A DNA stretch of 64,000 bases from Rhodobacterales bacterium HKCCE3408 (lineage in GTDB: Bacteria > Pseudomonadota > Alphaproteobacteria > Rhodobacterales > Rhodobacteraceae), in the NCBI GenBank assembly GCA_015689705.1, contig WVSN01000001.1, positions 186,001-250,000 of the forward strand, given 5' to 3'. Below, in pieces: positions 29,388 to 39,694 of the stretch. Position 1 is the stretch's first letter; each line of letters opens with the position of its first letter. The position numbers and the translations under genes were made by a program. Under the pieces are notes generated by a model that was given only the letters and a program-made list of their open reading frames with translations, did not search any database and was not told the origin of the DNA.

Positions 29388-29915
29388 ATGGGGTTCACCA
29401 CAGCAATCAGGACCTGCCTGTCCAAGTACGCCACCTTCTCGGGGCGCGCGCGGCGCCCGGAATACTGGTGGTTCATCCTGTTCGTTATCCTCGGGAGCGT
29501 CGTGTTCTCGATCGTCGATGGCCTGATCTTCGGGTTTGGCATGGCCGATGAACCCGAGACGCAGATATTTCAGCCGCTCTTCGGGCTTGCCATGCTCCTG
29601 CCGTCTCTCGCGGCGGGGTGGCGGCGGATGCACGATACCGGCCGGCCGGGCTGGTATGTCCTGATCCCGACGATCGTTTCGATTGCCGGTGCGCTGCTTC
29701 TGATGTTCGGCGCGTTCGGAATGGGGGCCATGGGCGCCATGGGTCCCGGCGGTATGGATCCCGGAGCGATGGGCGGGGCCGGTGCGCTGGCCGGGCTGGG
29801 CGGCCTTCTCATCCTCGCCATCGTGCAGATCGTCTCGGTCGTCCTGCTGATCGTCTGGCTGACCCGGCCGTCGCAGCCCGGCCCAAATGAATACGGCCCC
29901 GAACCCGAGGTCTGA
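29388..29915 (+). CDS. DUF805-family membrane protein
   Basis: This 175-residue protein has about four hydrophobic segments. The N-terminal TCLSKYATFSGRARRPEYWWFILF and GWRRMHDTGRPGWY are the signatures of the DUF805 family, whose function is unknown. A Met/Gly-rich loop (GMGAMGAMGPGGMDPGAMGG) between helices is unusually repetitive. It sits between sucD and sucA in the operon. Confidence 0.8.
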   Translation: MGFTTAIRTCLSKYATFSGRARRPEYWWFILFVILGSVVFSIVDGLIFGFGMADEPETQIFQPLFGLAMLLPSLAAGWRRMHDTGRPGWYVLIPTIVSIAGALLLMFGAFGMGAMGAMGPGGMDPGAMGGAGALAGLGGLLILAIVQIVSVVLLIVWLTRPSQPGPNEYGPEPEV

Positions 29916-29977
29916 CCTAACAAAGCCGCACGCTGCCCACGGGGCGGCGCGCAGACCGACAATCAACAGGTGTCGCC

Positions 29978-32941
29978 ATGACCGAACAGAGTTCCAACGA
30001 CGTCTTCAAGGCCTCGAGCTTCATGCAGGGGGCGAATGCCGCCTATCTCGACCAGCTCTACGCGCAATATGCCTCCGATCCGGGCGCGGTCGACCAGGCC
30101 TGGGCGGAGTTCTTCCGGTCGCTCGGCGACGCGGAACTCGACGTCAAGCAGGAGGCGAAAGGCCCGTCCTGGGCCCGTCGCGACTGGCCGCCGACACCGC
30201 AAGACGAACTTACCGGCGCGCTGACCGGCGACTGGGCTGAGGCCAAGGCCGAGATCAAGGGCGCGGGCGACAAGATCAAGGCAAAGGCCGACGAAAAGGG
30301 CGTCAAGGTCACCGACGACCAGATCCAGCGCGCGGTGCTGGACTCGATCCGGGCGCTGATGCTGATCCGGGCCTACCGGATCCGCGGCCATCTCGCGGCC
30401 GATCTCGATCCGCTGGGGATGCGCGATCAGACCCCGCATCCCGAGCTCGACCCGCGGTCCTACGGGTTCACCGACGGCGACATGGACCGGCCGATCTTTC
30501 TCGACAACGTGCTGGGCCTGACCCACGGCTCGATCCGCCAGATCCTCGAGATCGTGCGCCGGACCTACTGTGGCACCTTCGCGCTGCAATACATGCACAT
30601 CTCCGATCCCGAGCAGGCCGCGTGGCTGAAGGAGCGGATCGAGGGCTACGGCAAGGAAATCCAGTTCACGCGCGAGGGCCGGAAGGCGATCCTGAACAAG
30701 ATGGTCGAGGCCGAGGGCTTCGAGAAATTTCTGCACGTCAAGTACATGGGGACCAAGCGCTTCGGTCTCGACGGCGGCGAAAGCCTGATCCCCGCGATGG
30801 AGCAGATCATCAAGCGGGGCGGGGCGCTCGGCCTGACCGACATCGTGATCGGGATGCCGCACCGTGGCCGCCTGAGCGTCCTCGCGAACGTCATGCGCAA
30901 ACCCTACAAGGCGATCTTCAACGAGTTCCAGGGCGGTAGCTTCAAGCCCGAGGACGTCGATGGGTCGGGCGACGTGAAATACCACCTCGGCGCCTCGTCG
31001 GACCGCGAGTTCGACGGCAATTCCGTCCACCTGTCGCTGACCGCGAACCCGAGCCACCTCGAGGCGGTGAACCCCGTCGTGCTCGGCAAGGTTCGTGCCA
31101 AGCAGGATCAGCTCGGCGACAGCGGGCGCACGAAGGTCATGGGCGTCCTGCTGCATGGCGACGCGGCCTTCGCGGGGCAGGGCGTCGTGGCAGAGGGCTT
31201 CCAGCTGTCCGGTATCCGGGGCCACCGCACCGGCGGTACGATCCACCTGATCGTGAACAACCAGATCGGCTTCACCACCGCACCGCATTTCAGCCGGTCC
31301 TCGCCCTATCCGACGGATATCGCCCTGATGGTCGAGGCGCCGATCTTCCACGTGAACGGTGACGACCCTGAGGCCGTTGTGCACGCCGCCAAGGTCGCGA
31401 CCGAGTTCCGCCAGAAGTTCCACAAGGACGTGGTCATCGACATCTTCTGCTACCGCCGGTTCGGTCACAACGAGGGCGACGAGCCCATGTTCACCAACCC
31501 GGTGATGTACAAGAAGATCAAGAAGCAGAAGACGACGCTGCAGCTCTATACCGAGCGGCTCGTCCGGGACGGACTTATCCCCGAGGGCGAGATCGAGGAC
31601 ATGAAGGCCGCCTTCCAGGCGCACCTGAACGAGGAGTTCGAGGCCGGGAAGACCTACAAGCCGAACAAGGCCGACTGGCTCGACGGACGCTGGAGCCATC
31701 TCGACCGCGAGGGCGAGGAATACGAGCGGGGCCAGACCGCGATCAAGCCGGAGACGATGGAAGAGGTTGGCCGCGCGCTGACCCGCGCGCCGGACGGCTT
31801 CCAGCTGCACAAGACGGTCGAGCGGCTTCTGGACACCAAGCGCCAGATGTTCGAGTCGGGCGAGGGCTTCGACTGGGCCACCGCCGAGGCGTTGGCCTTC
31901 GGCAGCCTTCTGACCGAGGGCTACCCGGTGCGTCTTGCCGGCCAGGACTCGACCCGCGGGACCTTCTCGCAGCGGCATTCCGGTCTCGTCGATCAGGATA
32001 CCGAGGAGCGCTACTACCCGCTCAACAACGTCCGCGAAGGGCAGGCACGCTTCGAGGTGATCGACTCGATGCTGTCGGAATATGCCGTGCTCGGGTTCGA
32101 ATACGGCTACTCGCTGGCGGAACCCAATGCGCTGGTGATGTGGGAAGCCCAGTTCGGCGATTTCGCCAACGGCGCGCAGATCATGTTCGACCAGTTCATC
32201 TCGTCGGGCGAGCGCAAGTGGCTGCGGATGTCGGGTCTCGTGATGCTCCTGCCGCACGGCTTCGAGGGGCAGGGGCCGGAGCACTCTTCCGCGCGGCTGG
32301 AACGGTTCCTGCAGATGTGTGCCGAGGACAACTGGATCGTCGCGAACTGCACGACGCCGGCGAACTACTTCCACATCCTGCGCCGACAGCTTCACCGGGA
32401 CTTCCGGAAGCCGCTGGTACTGATGACGCCGAAATCGCTTCTGCGCCACAAGCTCGCGGTGTCGAAGGCCGAGGAATTCCAGACCGGTTCGAGCTTCCAC
32501 CGCGTGCTCTGGGATGACGCGCAGCAGGGCAACTCGGACACGAAGCTGGTCAAGGACGACAAGATCCGCCGTGTCGTCCTTTGTTCGGGCAAGGTCTACT
32601 TCGACCTGCTCGAGGCGCGCGACGCGGCAGGGATCGACGACATCTACCTTCTGCGGCTGGAACAGTTCTATCCGTTCCCCGCGCTGAGCCTCGTGAAGGA
32701 GCTCGAGCGTTTCAAGAAGGCCGACGTCGTCTGGTGCCAGGAAGAGCCCAAGAACCAGGGCGGATGGAGCTTCGTAGAGCCCAATATCGAATGGGTGCTG
32801 ACCCGGCTCGGGAACAAGCACACGCGGCCGATCTATGCCGGCCGCCCGGCGACCGCCTCGCCCGCCACGGGCCTGGCCAGCCAGCACAAGGCACAACAGG
32901 AAGCGCTCGTGAACGACGCGCTGACGATCGAAGGGAATTGA
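29978..32941 (+). CDS. sucA: 2-oxoglutarate dehydrogenase E1 component
   Basis: Thiamine diphosphate-dependent decarboxylase of the 2-oxoglutarate dehydrogenase complex, forming the succinyl group transferred to SucB. The 987-residue length is standard. The N-terminus contains [22 protein letters not shown], with the E1o signatures [34 protein letters not shown] and FGHNEGDEP following, and GTFSQRH near the C-terminal third. It begins 62 bases after the DUF805 gene and ends 4 bases before sucB. Confidence 0.97.
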   Translation: MTEQSSNDVFKASSFMQGANAAYLDQLYAQYASDPGAVDQAWAEFFRSLGDAELDVKQEAKGPSWARRDWPPTPQDELTGALTGDWAEAKAEIKGAGDKIKAKADEKGVKVTDDQIQRAVLDSIRALMLIRAYRIRGHLAADLDPLGMRDQTPHPELDPRSYGFTDGDMDRPIFLDNVLGLTHGSIRQILEIVRRTYCGTFALQYMHISDPEQAAWLKERIEGYGKEIQFTREGRKAILNKMVEAEGFEKFLHVKYMGTKRFGLDGGESLIPAMEQIIKRGGALGLTDIVIGMPHRGRLSVLANVMRKPYKAIFNEFQGGSFKPEDVDGSGDVKYHLGASSDREFDGNSVHLSLTANPSHLEAVNPVVLGKVRAKQDQLGDSGRTKVMGVLLHGDAAFAGQGVVAEGFQLSGIRGHRTGGTIHLIVNNQIGFTTAPHFSRSSPYPTDIALMVEAPIFHVNGDDPEAVVHAAKVATEFRQKFHKDVVIDIFCYRRFGHNEGDEPMFTNPVMYKKIKKQKTTLQLYTERLVRDGLIPEGEIEDMKAAFQAHLNEEFEAGKTYKPNKADWLDGRWSHLDREGEEYERGQTAIKPETMEEVGRALTRAPDGFQLHKTVERLLDTKRQMFESGEGFDWATAEALAFGSLLTEGYPVRLAGQDSTRGTFSQRHSGLVDQDTEERYYPLNNVREGQARFEVIDSMLSEYAVLGFEYGYSLAEPNALVMWEAQFGDFANGAQIMFDQFISSGERKWLRMSGLVMLLPHGFEGQGPEHSSARLERFLQMCAEDNWIVANCTTPANYFHILRRQLHRDFRKPLVLMTPKSLLRHKLAVSKAEEFQTGSSFHRVLWDDAQQGNSDTKLVKDDKIRRVVLCSGKVYFDLLEARDAAGIDDIYLLRLEQFYPFPALSLVKELERFKKADVVWCQEEPKNQGGWSFVEPNIEWVLTRLGNKHTRPIYAGRPATASPATGLASQHKAQQEALVNDALTIEGN

Positions 32942-32945
32942 CGCG

Positions 32946-34526
32946 ATGAGTATCGAAGTGCGCGTGCCCACCCTGGGCGAGAGCGTGACCGAGGCGACGG
33001 TGGCGACCTGGTTCAAGAAGCCGGGCGATGCGGTCGCGGTCGACGAGATGCTGTGCGAGCTGGAGACCGACAAGGTGACGGTCGAGGTGCCGTCGCCCGC
33101 TGCCGGCACGCTGAGCGAAATCGTGGCCGAGGAAGGCGCGACTGTCGGGGTCGATGCCCTGCTCGCTACGGTGGCCGATGCCGCCGATGCCGGAGAACCG
33201 GCCGTTCAGGAACGCCCGACCAGCGGCCGGGCGCCTGAGGAGACCAACATTTCCGGCAACGGTCAGGAGGTCGCCCGCGACGGCAAGTCCTCCGGCAGCA
33301 GCGACAAGAGCGTCGACGTCATGGTCCCGACCCTGGGCGAGAGCGTGACCGAAGCGACCGTTGCGTCCTGGTTCAAGAAGGTCGGCGACGAGGTCGCGCA
33401 GGACGAAATGCTCTGCGAGCTCGAGACTGACAAGGTTTCCGTCGAGGTGCCGTCACCGGCGGCGGGCGTCCTGTCCGAAATTCTCGCCGAAGAGGGCTCG
33501 ACCGTCGAGGCGGGCGGCAAGCTCGGCGTGATCGGCGGCTCGTCGGGCGCAGTAGCCCCGGCAAAGTCCGAAAGCGCGCCGGCCGAAGCGCCGGCCCCCG
33601 CCCCGTCGAAGGGCGACGTGTCGAACGCGCCGTCCGCCGAGAAGATGATGGAGGAAAAGGGCCTGTCCGCGGACCAGGTCCAGGGCTCCGGGCGCGACGG
33701 GCGGATCATGAAGGAAGACGTGATGCGCGCGGGCTCGGCCCCGGCGGCGCAGCCCGCGGCTGCACCTTCAGCGCCTGCTCTGGCCCCGGCCGCGGCGCCG
33801 CGCGCGCCCGTGACGGCCGAAGATGCGGCGCGCGAGGAGCGGGTGAAGATGACCCGTCTGCGCCAGACTATCGCCCGGCGCCTCAAGGACGCGCAGAACA
33901 CCGCCGCGATGCTCACGACCTACAACGAGGTCGATATGGGCGCGGTGATGGACCTTCGCTCGACCTACAAGGACGAGTTCGAGAAAAAGCACGGCGTCCG
34001 CCTTGGCTTCATGTCGTTCTTCACCAAGGCCTGCGTTCACGCGCTGTTCGAGGTGCCGGAGGTCAATGCCGAGATCGACGGCACGGACGTGGTCTACAAG
34101 AACTTCGTCCACATGGGCGTCGCGGCAGGAACGCCCCAGGGCCTCGTGGTGCCGGTCATCCGGGACGCGCATGCCAAGAGCTTCGCCGAGATCGAGAAGG
34201 AGATCGCCGAGAAGGGCCGCCGCGCGCGCGACGGCAAGCTCTCGATGGCCGAGATGCAGGGCGGGACGTTCACCTTGTCGAACGGCGGCGTCTACGGATC
34301 GCTCATGTCCTCGCCGATCCTCAACCCGCCGCAATCGGGCATCCTCGGGATGCACAAGATCCAGGACCGCCCGATGGTCGTCGGCGGCGAGATCGTTATC
34401 CGCCCGATGATGTACCTCGCCCTGTCCTACGATCACCGGATCGTCGACGGGAAGGGCGCGGTGACGTTCCTCGTCCGGGTGAAGGAAGCGCTGGAGGATC
34501 CGCGGCGGCTGCTGATGGATTTGTGA
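32946..34526 (+). CDS. sucB: Dihydrolipoyl succinyltransferase E2 with two lipoyl domains
   Basis: Transfers the succinyl group to CoA in the 2-oxoglutarate dehydrogenase complex. The 526-residue protein carries two tandem lipoyl domains, with lipoyl lysines K43 and K163, each in ELETDKV; they are near-identical over about 55 residues and also repeat at the DNA level. Pro/Ala-rich linkers, a peripheral E3-binding domain (about 222-260, [20 protein letters not shown]) and the catalytic domain with [13 protein letters not shown] follow. Many E2o proteins have only one lipoyl domain; two occur in this bacterial group. Confidence 0.96.
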   Translation: MSIEVRVPTLGESVTEATVATWFKKPGDAVAVDEMLCELETDKVTVEVPSPAAGTLSEIVAEEGATVGVDALLATVADAADAGEPAVQERPTSGRAPEETNISGNGQEVARDGKSSGSSDKSVDVMVPTLGESVTEATVASWFKKVGDEVAQDEMLCELETDKVSVEVPSPAAGVLSEILAEEGSTVEAGGKLGVIGGSSGAVAPAKSESAPAEAPAPAPSKGDVSNAPSAEKMMEEKGLSADQVQGSGRDGRIMKEDVMRAGSAPAAQPAAAPSAPALAPAAAPRAPVTAEDAAREERVKMTRLRQTIARRLKDAQNTAAMLTTYNEVDMGAVMDLRSTYKDEFEKKHGVRLGFMSFFTKACVHALFEVPEVNAEIDGTDVVYKNFVHMGVAAGTPQGLVVPVIRDAHAKSFAEIEKEIAEKGRRARDGKLSMAEMQGGTFTLSNGGVYGSLMSSPILNPPQSGILGMHKIQDRPMVVGGEIVIRPMMYLALSYDHRIVDGKGAVTFLVRVKEALEDPRRLLMDL

Positions 34527-34595
34527 TCGGGCCGCTCTGGCCAGCCGCGCGGAACGACGATCTACGTGGCAGGGATTGGAAACAGGAGCAACGGC

Positions 34596-34997
34596 ATGAC
34601 CCCCGAACTCACATATCTCGTCTACGCCGTCATCCTCCTCGTCGTGCACGCGCTCGTCCAGGCGACGTTCAGCGACCTGTCGAAGGGGCTTGGGTGGGCG
34701 CTCGGGCCGCAGGATGAACAGCGGGACCAGAACGTGGTCGCCGCCCGCATCCAGCGGTCGCTGCGCAACTACATCGAAACCTTCCCGGGCTTCGTCGCTA
34801 TCGCGCTCGTTCTCGCGGTTTCGGGCCGGGGGAACGAGACTTCGGCGCTCGGCGCGGCGATCTGGTTCTGGTCGCGTGTCGTCTACATCCCGGCCTACGC
34901 CATCGGCATCCCGCTGATCCGATCCATCGTCTGGTTCGCGGCGCTGGCAGGGCTCGTGATGATGATCTTCACCGCGCTGTCAGGGGCGCCGGCCTGA
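34596..34997 (+). CDS. MAPEG-family membrane protein (copy 1)
   Basis: This 133-residue protein has four hydrophobic segments. RIQRSLRNYIETFPGF and WSRVVYIPAYAIGIPLIRS match the MAPEG family of small membrane-associated eicosanoid/glutathione-metabolism proteins; bacterial members are mostly uncharacterised. The start at 34596 (MTPELT) follows ACAGGAGC. It is followed 17 bases later by a second member, suggesting an old duplication. Confidence 0.8.
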   Translation: MTPELTYLVYAVILLVVHALVQATFSDLSKGLGWALGPQDEQRDQNVVAARIQRSLRNYIETFPGFVAIALVLAVSGRGNETSALGAAIWFWSRVVYIPAYAIGIPLIRSIVWFAALAGLVMMIFTALSGAPA

Positions 34998-35014
34998 CCG
35001 CCGGGGTCGTGCCG

Positions 35015-35425
35015 ATGACCACCGAACTCACCGTCCTCGCCCTCGCCGCGCTTCTGCAATTCGTGCAGTTCGCACTCATGGCGATTCCAGCGAACCTGGA
35101 GCTCGGGCCCGGCAAGACCGCCTCGCCCCGCGATCCGGACCGGCTCGGCAAGCCGCTCATGGACCAGGCCTCGGTCCGGACGGGGCGGCTGTTCCGCGCG
35201 TTCAACAACCATTTCGAGGCGTTGATCCTGTTTACGATCGCGGTCGTCGTCGTCACGCTCGGAGACGCCTCGACGCCCTTCACGCGCGGCTGCGCCTGGG
35301 CTTATCTCGGGGCACGCATTCTTTACATTCCCGCCTACGCATTCGGATGGGTGCCGTGGCGGAGCGCGATTTTCGCTGTAGGCTTCTTCGCGACGGCCTT
35401 CATGATAACCGCCGCTCTTTTGTGA
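35015..35425 (+). CDS. MAPEG-family membrane protein (copy 2)
   Basis: This 136-residue protein resembles the preceding one in layout (MTTELTVL..., RTGRLFRAFNNHFEALILF, ARILYIPAYAFGWVPWRS). A GTG two codons upstream (35009) could also be the start. It ends at an operator-containing gap upstream of lpd; the lpd operator GTGATCAC overlaps the last codons and stop of this gene. Confidence 0.78.
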   Translation: MTTELTVLALAALLQFVQFALMAIPANLELGPGKTASPRDPDRLGKPLMDQASVRTGRLFRAFNNHFEALILFTIAVVVVTLGDASTPFTRGCAWAYLGARILYIPAYAFGWVPWRSAIFAVGFFATAFMITAALL

Positions 35426-35431
35426 TCACAG
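35420..35431. promoter_or_regulatory. Single GTGATCAC operator upstream of lpd
   Basis: TTGTGATCACAG contains the perfect palindrome GTGATCAC at 35422-35429. Its centre is 113.5 bp from the lpd ATG, exactly the distance of the near copy from sucC. A second copy 21 bp away is not present. It is one of the five copies I found in the window, all next to TCA-cycle operons. Confidence 0.65.
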
Positions 35432-35538
35432 CTGACCTGCAGACACCGAAGAACCGCCAAAATGGCCCGGTTTCCGGTTGTTCCCCCCGCTCAGGCTCGT
35501 AAGGTAACGCCGTTTCGACGACCCCGAAGGAGTGCTCC

Positions 35539-36927
35539 ATGGCTAGCTACGACGTGATCGTGATCGGTTCCGGGCCCGGCGGATATGTCTGTGCCATCCG
35601 ATGCGCGCAGCTCGGTCTGAAGACGGCCTGCGTGGAAGGCCGCGAGACCCTGGGGGGGACCTGCCTGAACATCGGCTGTATCCCGTCCAAGGCGCTGCTT
35701 CACGCCTCGCACATGCTGCACGAGGCCGAGGAGAACTTCGCCAAGATGGGTCTGAAGGGCAAAGCCCCGTCGGTCGACTGGAGCCAGATGCAGGCCTACA
35801 AGGACGACGTCATCGGCCAGAATACCAAGGGCATCGAATTCCTGTTCAAGAAGAACAAGATCGACTGGCTCAAGGGGTGGGGCTCAATCCCCGAAGCCGG
35901 CAAGGTCAAGGTCGGCGACGACGTCCACGAGGCCAAGTCGATCATCGTCGCCAGCGGGTCGGAGCCGAGCGCGCTGAAGGGCGTCGAGATCGACGAGAAA
36001 GTCGTCGTCACCTCGGAAGGCGCGCTGGCGCTTTCAAAGGTTCCGAAGAAGATGGTCGTGATCGGCGCCGGCGTCATCGGGCTCGAGCTTGGATCGGTCT
36101 ATGCCCGGCTCGGTGCCGAGGTCGAGGTGATTGAGTTCCTTGACGAGATCACGCCCGGCATGGATGGCGAGGTCGCCAAGAGCTTCCGCCGGATCCTTGC
36201 CAAGCAGGGCCTGAACTTCACGCTCGGCGCCGCCGTGCAGGGGGTCGAGGCGCTGAAGACAAAAGCCAAGGTGACCTACAAGCTGAAGAAGGACGACAGC
36301 GAGCATACCGTCGACGCCGATGTCGTCCTCGTCGCCACCGGGCGGAAGCCCTATACGGACGGGCTCGGCCTGAAGGAGCTTGGCGTCGAGATGTCCGAGC
36401 GCGGGCAGGTCAAGGTCGACAAGCATTGGGCGACGAACGTGAAGGGCGTCTACGCCATCGGCGACTGCATCGACGGGCCAATGCTGGCGCACAAGGCCGA
36501 GGACGAGGGCATGGCGGTGGCCGAGGTGGTCGCGGGCAAGGCCGGTCACGTGAATTACGGCGTCATCCCGGGCGTGATCTACACGCACCCGGAGGTCGCC
36601 AATGTCGGTGAAACCGAGGAGTCGCTGAAGAAGGCGGGCCGTGCCTACAAGGTCGGCAAGTTCTCCTTCATGGGCAACGCCCGTGCGAAGGCGAACTTCT
36701 CGGGTGAAGGCTTCGTGAAGATACTCGCCGACAAGGAAACCGACCGCATTCTCGGCGCGCATATCATCGGGCCGTCCGCTGGCGACCTGATCCACGAGTT
36801 GTGCGTTGCGATGGAATTCGGAGCGGCGGCCGAGGACGTGGCGCTGACCTGCCACGCGCATCCGACCTATTCGGAAGCGGTGCGGGAAGCCGCGCTCGCC
36901 TGCGGGGACGGGCCGATCCATAGCTGA
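35539..36927 (+). CDS. lpdA: Dihydrolipoyl dehydrogenase
   Basis: FAD-dependent E3 subunit that reoxidises lipoyl groups of 2-oxo-acid dehydrogenase complexes. The 462-residue length is normal. The FAD loop [12 protein letters not shown], the redox disulfide in [17 protein letters not shown], the NAD loop [16 protein letters not shown] and the active-site His-Glu in HAHPTYSEA are all visible. It has its own operator-bearing upstream region and is likely transcribed separately from sucAB. Confidence 0.97.
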   Translation: MASYDVIVIGSGPGGYVCAIRCAQLGLKTACVEGRETLGGTCLNIGCIPSKALLHASHMLHEAEENFAKMGLKGKAPSVDWSQMQAYKDDVIGQNTKGIEFLFKKNKIDWLKGWGSIPEAGKVKVGDDVHEAKSIIVASGSEPSALKGVEIDEKVVVTSEGALALSKVPKKMVVIGAGVIGLELGSVYARLGAEVEVIEFLDEITPGMDGEVAKSFRRILAKQGLNFTLGAAVQGVEALKTKAKVTYKLKKDDSEHTVDADVVLVATGRKPYTDGLGLKELGVEMSERGQVKVDKHWATNVKGVYAIGDCIDGPMLAHKAEDEGMAVAEVVAGKAGHVNYGVIPGVIYTHPEVANVGETEESLKKAGRAYKVGKFSFMGNARAKANFSGEGFVKILADKETDRILGAHIIGPSAGDLIHELCVAMEFGAAAEDVALTCHAHPTYSEAVREAALACGDGPIHS

Positions 36928-36976
36928 GAGGCGCGTCGTCCGGGCCTGGACGGCCACCTACAATCCGGCGCTTGCC

Positions 36977-37240
36977 GTGACGGCGGGGGAGACTGTGACG
37001 CCGGGCCGGATCGACGAGGAATATCCGGGCTGGCAATGGGTCGAAAATGCCCGGGGCCAGGGCGGCTGGGTGCCGGCCGATATCGTCGACGGCACTCGCG
37101 TCACCGAAGATTTCGACACGATGGAGCTGACCGCTGCCCCGGGCGACCGGGTCGAGCCGCTCGAAAGCCGGCTCGGTTGGACCCGCGCGCGGGCCGGGGA
37201 CGGGCGCGAGGGCTGGATCCCGTCCACATGCCTTGACTGA
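36977..37240 (+). CDS. SH3-like two-domain small protein, start codon uncertain
   Basis: A frame downstream of lpd encodes two SH3-like repeats (WQWVENARGQGGWVPADIVDG and LGWTRARAGDGREGWIPSTCLD). The first plausible start is GTG at 36977, giving 87 residues, but the same frame is open to 36848 and reads RRVVRAWTATYNPALAV immediately before it, which looks like the missing beginning of the first domain. No ATG, GTG or TTG exists in that stretch, so the true start is unresolved. Candidates are an atypical start (for example ATA 36920 or ATT 36869) or a sequence error. It lies just behind lpd on the same strand. Confidence 0.55.
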   Translation: MTAGETVTPGRIDEEYPGWQWVENARGQGGWVPADIVDGTRVTEDFDTMELTAAPGDRVEPLESRLGWTRARAGDGREGWIPSTCLD

Positions 37241-37320
37241 ATTTTTTCTCCGGCCTCCCTATTTCTGCCCAAAACCGCCGTCATTGTCCTCGCGATCCGT
37301 CATCATAAGGGTGGTTTGCG

Positions 37321-38223
37321 ATGCGGTTTATTGTTTGGTTCCTTGCCGGTCTGGTGCTGGCGCTTCCGTCGATGGCCGAAGCGGCGCGCGGGATTCCGGT
37401 CGTGCGCGGCACCGAAGCGCACCTTTCCCCGGTCGCGATAGACGCGATCCCGGTCGATGCCGGCAAGCCCCTGTCGCTCTGCCATCTCTACGAGGTGGAC
37501 ACGATCTACTACCTCGGCGCCTGGATGACCTCGAACGGCTACGTCCTGTCCGAGGACCAGTGCCAGGGCACACGCTACTTCAACGATCCCGCGCTGATTT
37601 CATCGGCTTTCTCGTCGGGTCTGCTCGATGGTGTGCCGGAGACTCCGGCCTTCACGATCCGGCAATATGCCGAGGGCTACACGATCTGGGGCATCGGCGC
37701 ATTGCTGATGCTGATCGTTCTCCTGAAGAAGATCCTTTCCGGCTCCTCCCGCGCCGCCCCGGCGGCCCGCGGATCGCGCAGGATGCAGGAGCGGATGGAG
37801 GTTCTCGGACTGCCGGACAACGCGGTTTTCCGGTTCATCGACGCCATGCTTCACGCTGCCAAGGCCGACGGCACGGCGCAGCCCGAGGAAGTGGACTACA
37901 TCCGGCGCAAGGCGATCGAGATCGCGCAGCTCGACTATTCGGACGAGCATATCGCCTGGGCTATCGACCACACCGACAAGCTGAAGGGCCCGCGTGATTT
38001 CGAACGGTTCGGCCGCGGGCTGTCGCCGGAACAGGCGCGGATGGTTCTGCGCGCGGCGCTGGCCGTCATCGCGGCAGACGGCACGATGACCCGCAAGGAA
38101 CGGCGTTTCGTGGCGCAACTGACCGCGGGGCTCCGGCTCGACCTGGAAGAGGTGCACCGGATCCTCGATGCGCATCACGGTCCTGTCGAGCAGCCCGGGA
38201 CGACGGCGGTGGCGGCCGAATAG
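37321..38223 (+). CDS. Exported/anchored TerB-like domain protein
   Basis: This 300-residue protein has an N-terminal signal peptide (MRFIVWFLAGLVLALPSMAEA), a periplasmic segment of about 90 residues with two Cys, a transmembrane helix (about 123-140, IWGIGALLMLIVLLKKIL) and a cytoplasmic C-terminal domain (about 160-290) resembling TerB/DjlA-type acidic helical domains (FIDAMLHAAKADGTAQPEEVDYIRR, VIAADGTMTRKERRFV). TerB-like domains are linked to tellurite resistance or metal/stress sensing in other contexts; no ter genes are nearby. The ATG follows AAGGGTGG. Confidence 0.7.
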   Translation: MRFIVWFLAGLVLALPSMAEAARGIPVVRGTEAHLSPVAIDAIPVDAGKPLSLCHLYEVDTIYYLGAWMTSNGYVLSEDQCQGTRYFNDPALISSAFSSGLLDGVPETPAFTIRQYAEGYTIWGIGALLMLIVLLKKILSGSSRAAPAARGSRRMQERMEVLGLPDNAVFRFIDAMLHAAKADGTAQPEEVDYIRRKAIEIAQLDYSDEHIAWAIDHTDKLKGPRDFERFGRGLSPEQARMVLRAALAVIAADGTMTRKERRFVAQLTAGLRLDLEEVHRILDAHHGPVEQPGTTAVAAE

Positions 38224-38227
38224 GCCG

Positions 38228-38881
38228 TCAGCCCGCCAGCAGCCTGAGGCCTTGCGTGACATCCGCGCGCACGGCGAGCCGCAGACCCGGCTCGTCGCCT
38301 GCGTTCAGCGCCGCAAGGATCAAGCGATGATGGCCCGGCGCCTCTGTCTTGCCGAGCCGCCCGTAGAGCGCCCGCATCGTCGGGCCAAGCTGTAGCCACA
38401 CCGTTTCGGCCAGGGCCAGCATCGCTGGTGCCTGCGCGCGCAGGTAGAGCGTGCGGTGAAACTCGAGGTTCGACCGGATGTAACCCACAGCGTCGCGCCG
38501 ATGGATGGCCTGCGCGATTGCGCCGTTGATCGTGCCCATCCGCTCGATCAGGGCGGGGTGTGCGCGGGGCAGGGCGCGCGCCGCCAGCTCCGGTTCCAGA
38601 AGCGCCCGGATCGCGGCCAGCTCCTCGATCCGTTCGTTCGACAGTTCCGGCGTCGAGACCCGGCCGGAGCTCGACAGGAACAGCGCGCCCTCGCTGACCA
38701 GGCGCCGCACGGCTTCTCGTGCGGGTGTCATCGAGACGTTGAATTCCCGTCCAAGGCCGCGAAGCGTCAGGGCGTGGCCGGGCGCCAGTTCGCCATGCAT
38801 GATCTGCCCACGCAGGACCCGGTAGACCCGGTCATGGGCGACAGCAGCGCCGGTCTCGGTCGGACGGGGATTGGTCAGCAC
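38228..38881 (-). CDS. GntR-family transcriptional regulator with FCD domain
   Basis: This 217-residue regulator has an N-terminal winged-helix domain (about 18-85, VYRVLRGQIMHGELAPG and LGREFNVSMTPAREAVRRLVSEG) and a C-terminal all-helical FCD ligand domain (about 95-215) with metal-ligand-like positions (NLEFHRTLY and GHHRLIL). The start is a GTG at 38881, overlapping the stop of the upstream metallopeptidase gene (GTGCTGA). GntR/FCD dimers bind short palindromes, so this is a candidate for the GTGATCAC operators next to the TCA genes. An alphaproteobacterial GntR regulator of TCA genes called AkgR has been described; whether this is its orthologue needs a comparison. Confidence 0.85.
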   Translation of the reverse strand: MLTNPRPTETGAAVAHDRVYRVLRGQIMHGELAPGHALTLRGLGREFNVSMTPAREAVRRLVSEGALFLSSSGRVSTPELSNERIEELAAIRALLEPELAARALPRAHPALIERMGTINGAIAQAIHRRDAVGYIRSNLEFHRTLYLRAQAPAMLALAETVWLQLGPTMRALYGRLGKTEAPGHHRLILAALNAGDEPGLRLAVRADVTQGLRLLAG

Positions 38882-39591
38882 GGGCTTGCCTCGAACGTCC
38901 AGGCCAGGAGCTCGGGTCCATGCCGGCGGAGCCATGCCCGCTCGGTCTTGTAGCCGGGGCAGAGCCGGGCACAGGCCGCCCAGAACCGGGGCGAGTGGTT
39001 CAGCTCCTGCAGATGCGCCACCTCGTGCGCGGCGACGTAGTCGAGCACGCTCGGCGGTGCCATGACGAGCCGCCAGGAGAACATGAGATCGCCGGACGGT
39101 GTGCAGCTGCCCCACCGGCTGCGCGTATCCCGCAGCACGATCCGCCCGTGGCTCCGACCGAGCGCCGCGGCATGGCGCGCGGCCGCCTCGGCGAAACGGT
39201 CGCGGGCAATGGCCTGAAGCATGGCCCGCAGTCGTGTCGCCGCACGCCCGTCATCCGGAACCCGGATCACGCCCCCGTCAAACCGAGCAGATCGGCCGGG
39301 TCCGGCCACGATCGGGCGGTCCGTGCCGAACAGGGGGAGCTTTCCACCGACCTTCGGCCGCTGCAGCCCCGGCGCCGCGGCGACATGCGCGCGCAGCCAG
39401 TCCTCGCGGTCGCGCAGGAAGCGCAGCGCCTCGCGTTCGTCGGCCCAGACCGGAAGGCTCATCGAGACCGCGCCGTTAGCCCGGCTGACCCGAAGCGAAA
39501 AGCGCCGCGACCGGGCCGAGCGCTTCAGCGCCACCTCGATCGGCGGGTCTCCGGGCAGGATATGGGTGCTCTCGCGCCGTCTGGGCGGCAT
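38875..39591 (-). CDS. YgjP-type (DUF45/SprT-like) zinc metallopeptidase
   Basis: This 238-residue protein has the metallopeptidase motif HEVAHLQELNHSPRFW (His-Glu-x2-His) and the upstream family signature DTRSRWGSC followed by FSWRLVMAP. Members are annotated as M48-like or UTP-pyrophosphatase-related hydrolases; the true substrate is not settled. The start MPPRRRE at 39591 is preferred to the longer open frame to 39738. It is transcribed with the GntR gene and ends inside that gene's start region. Confidence 0.8.
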   Translation of the reverse strand: MPPRRRESTHILPGDPPIEVALKRSARSRRFSLRVSRANGAVSMSLPVWADEREALRFLRDREDWLRAHVAAAPGLQRPKVGGKLPLFGTDRPIVAGPGRSARFDGGVIRVPDDGRAATRLRAMLQAIARDRFAEAAARHAAALGRSHGRIVLRDTRSRWGSCTPSGDLMFSWRLVMAPPSVLDYVAAHEVAHLQELNHSPRFWAACARLCPGYKTERAWLRRHGPELLAWTFEASPC

Positions 39592-39694
39592 GTCGACTGG
39601 GCTCCGTCGGGGCGTCTTGAAAGCCTTTGACAGCCCCCCGATGTTGTGGCAGGGAGCCGCAATTCTCTCGATACCGATGATTGAAGGGGGTGTC

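Noticed and set aside
29963-33109. 1048-codon minus-strand frame
   Set aside because: It is entirely antisense to sucA and the start of sucB. The sense frame is a well-conserved 987-residue E1, so the antisense frame is a by-product of high GC.
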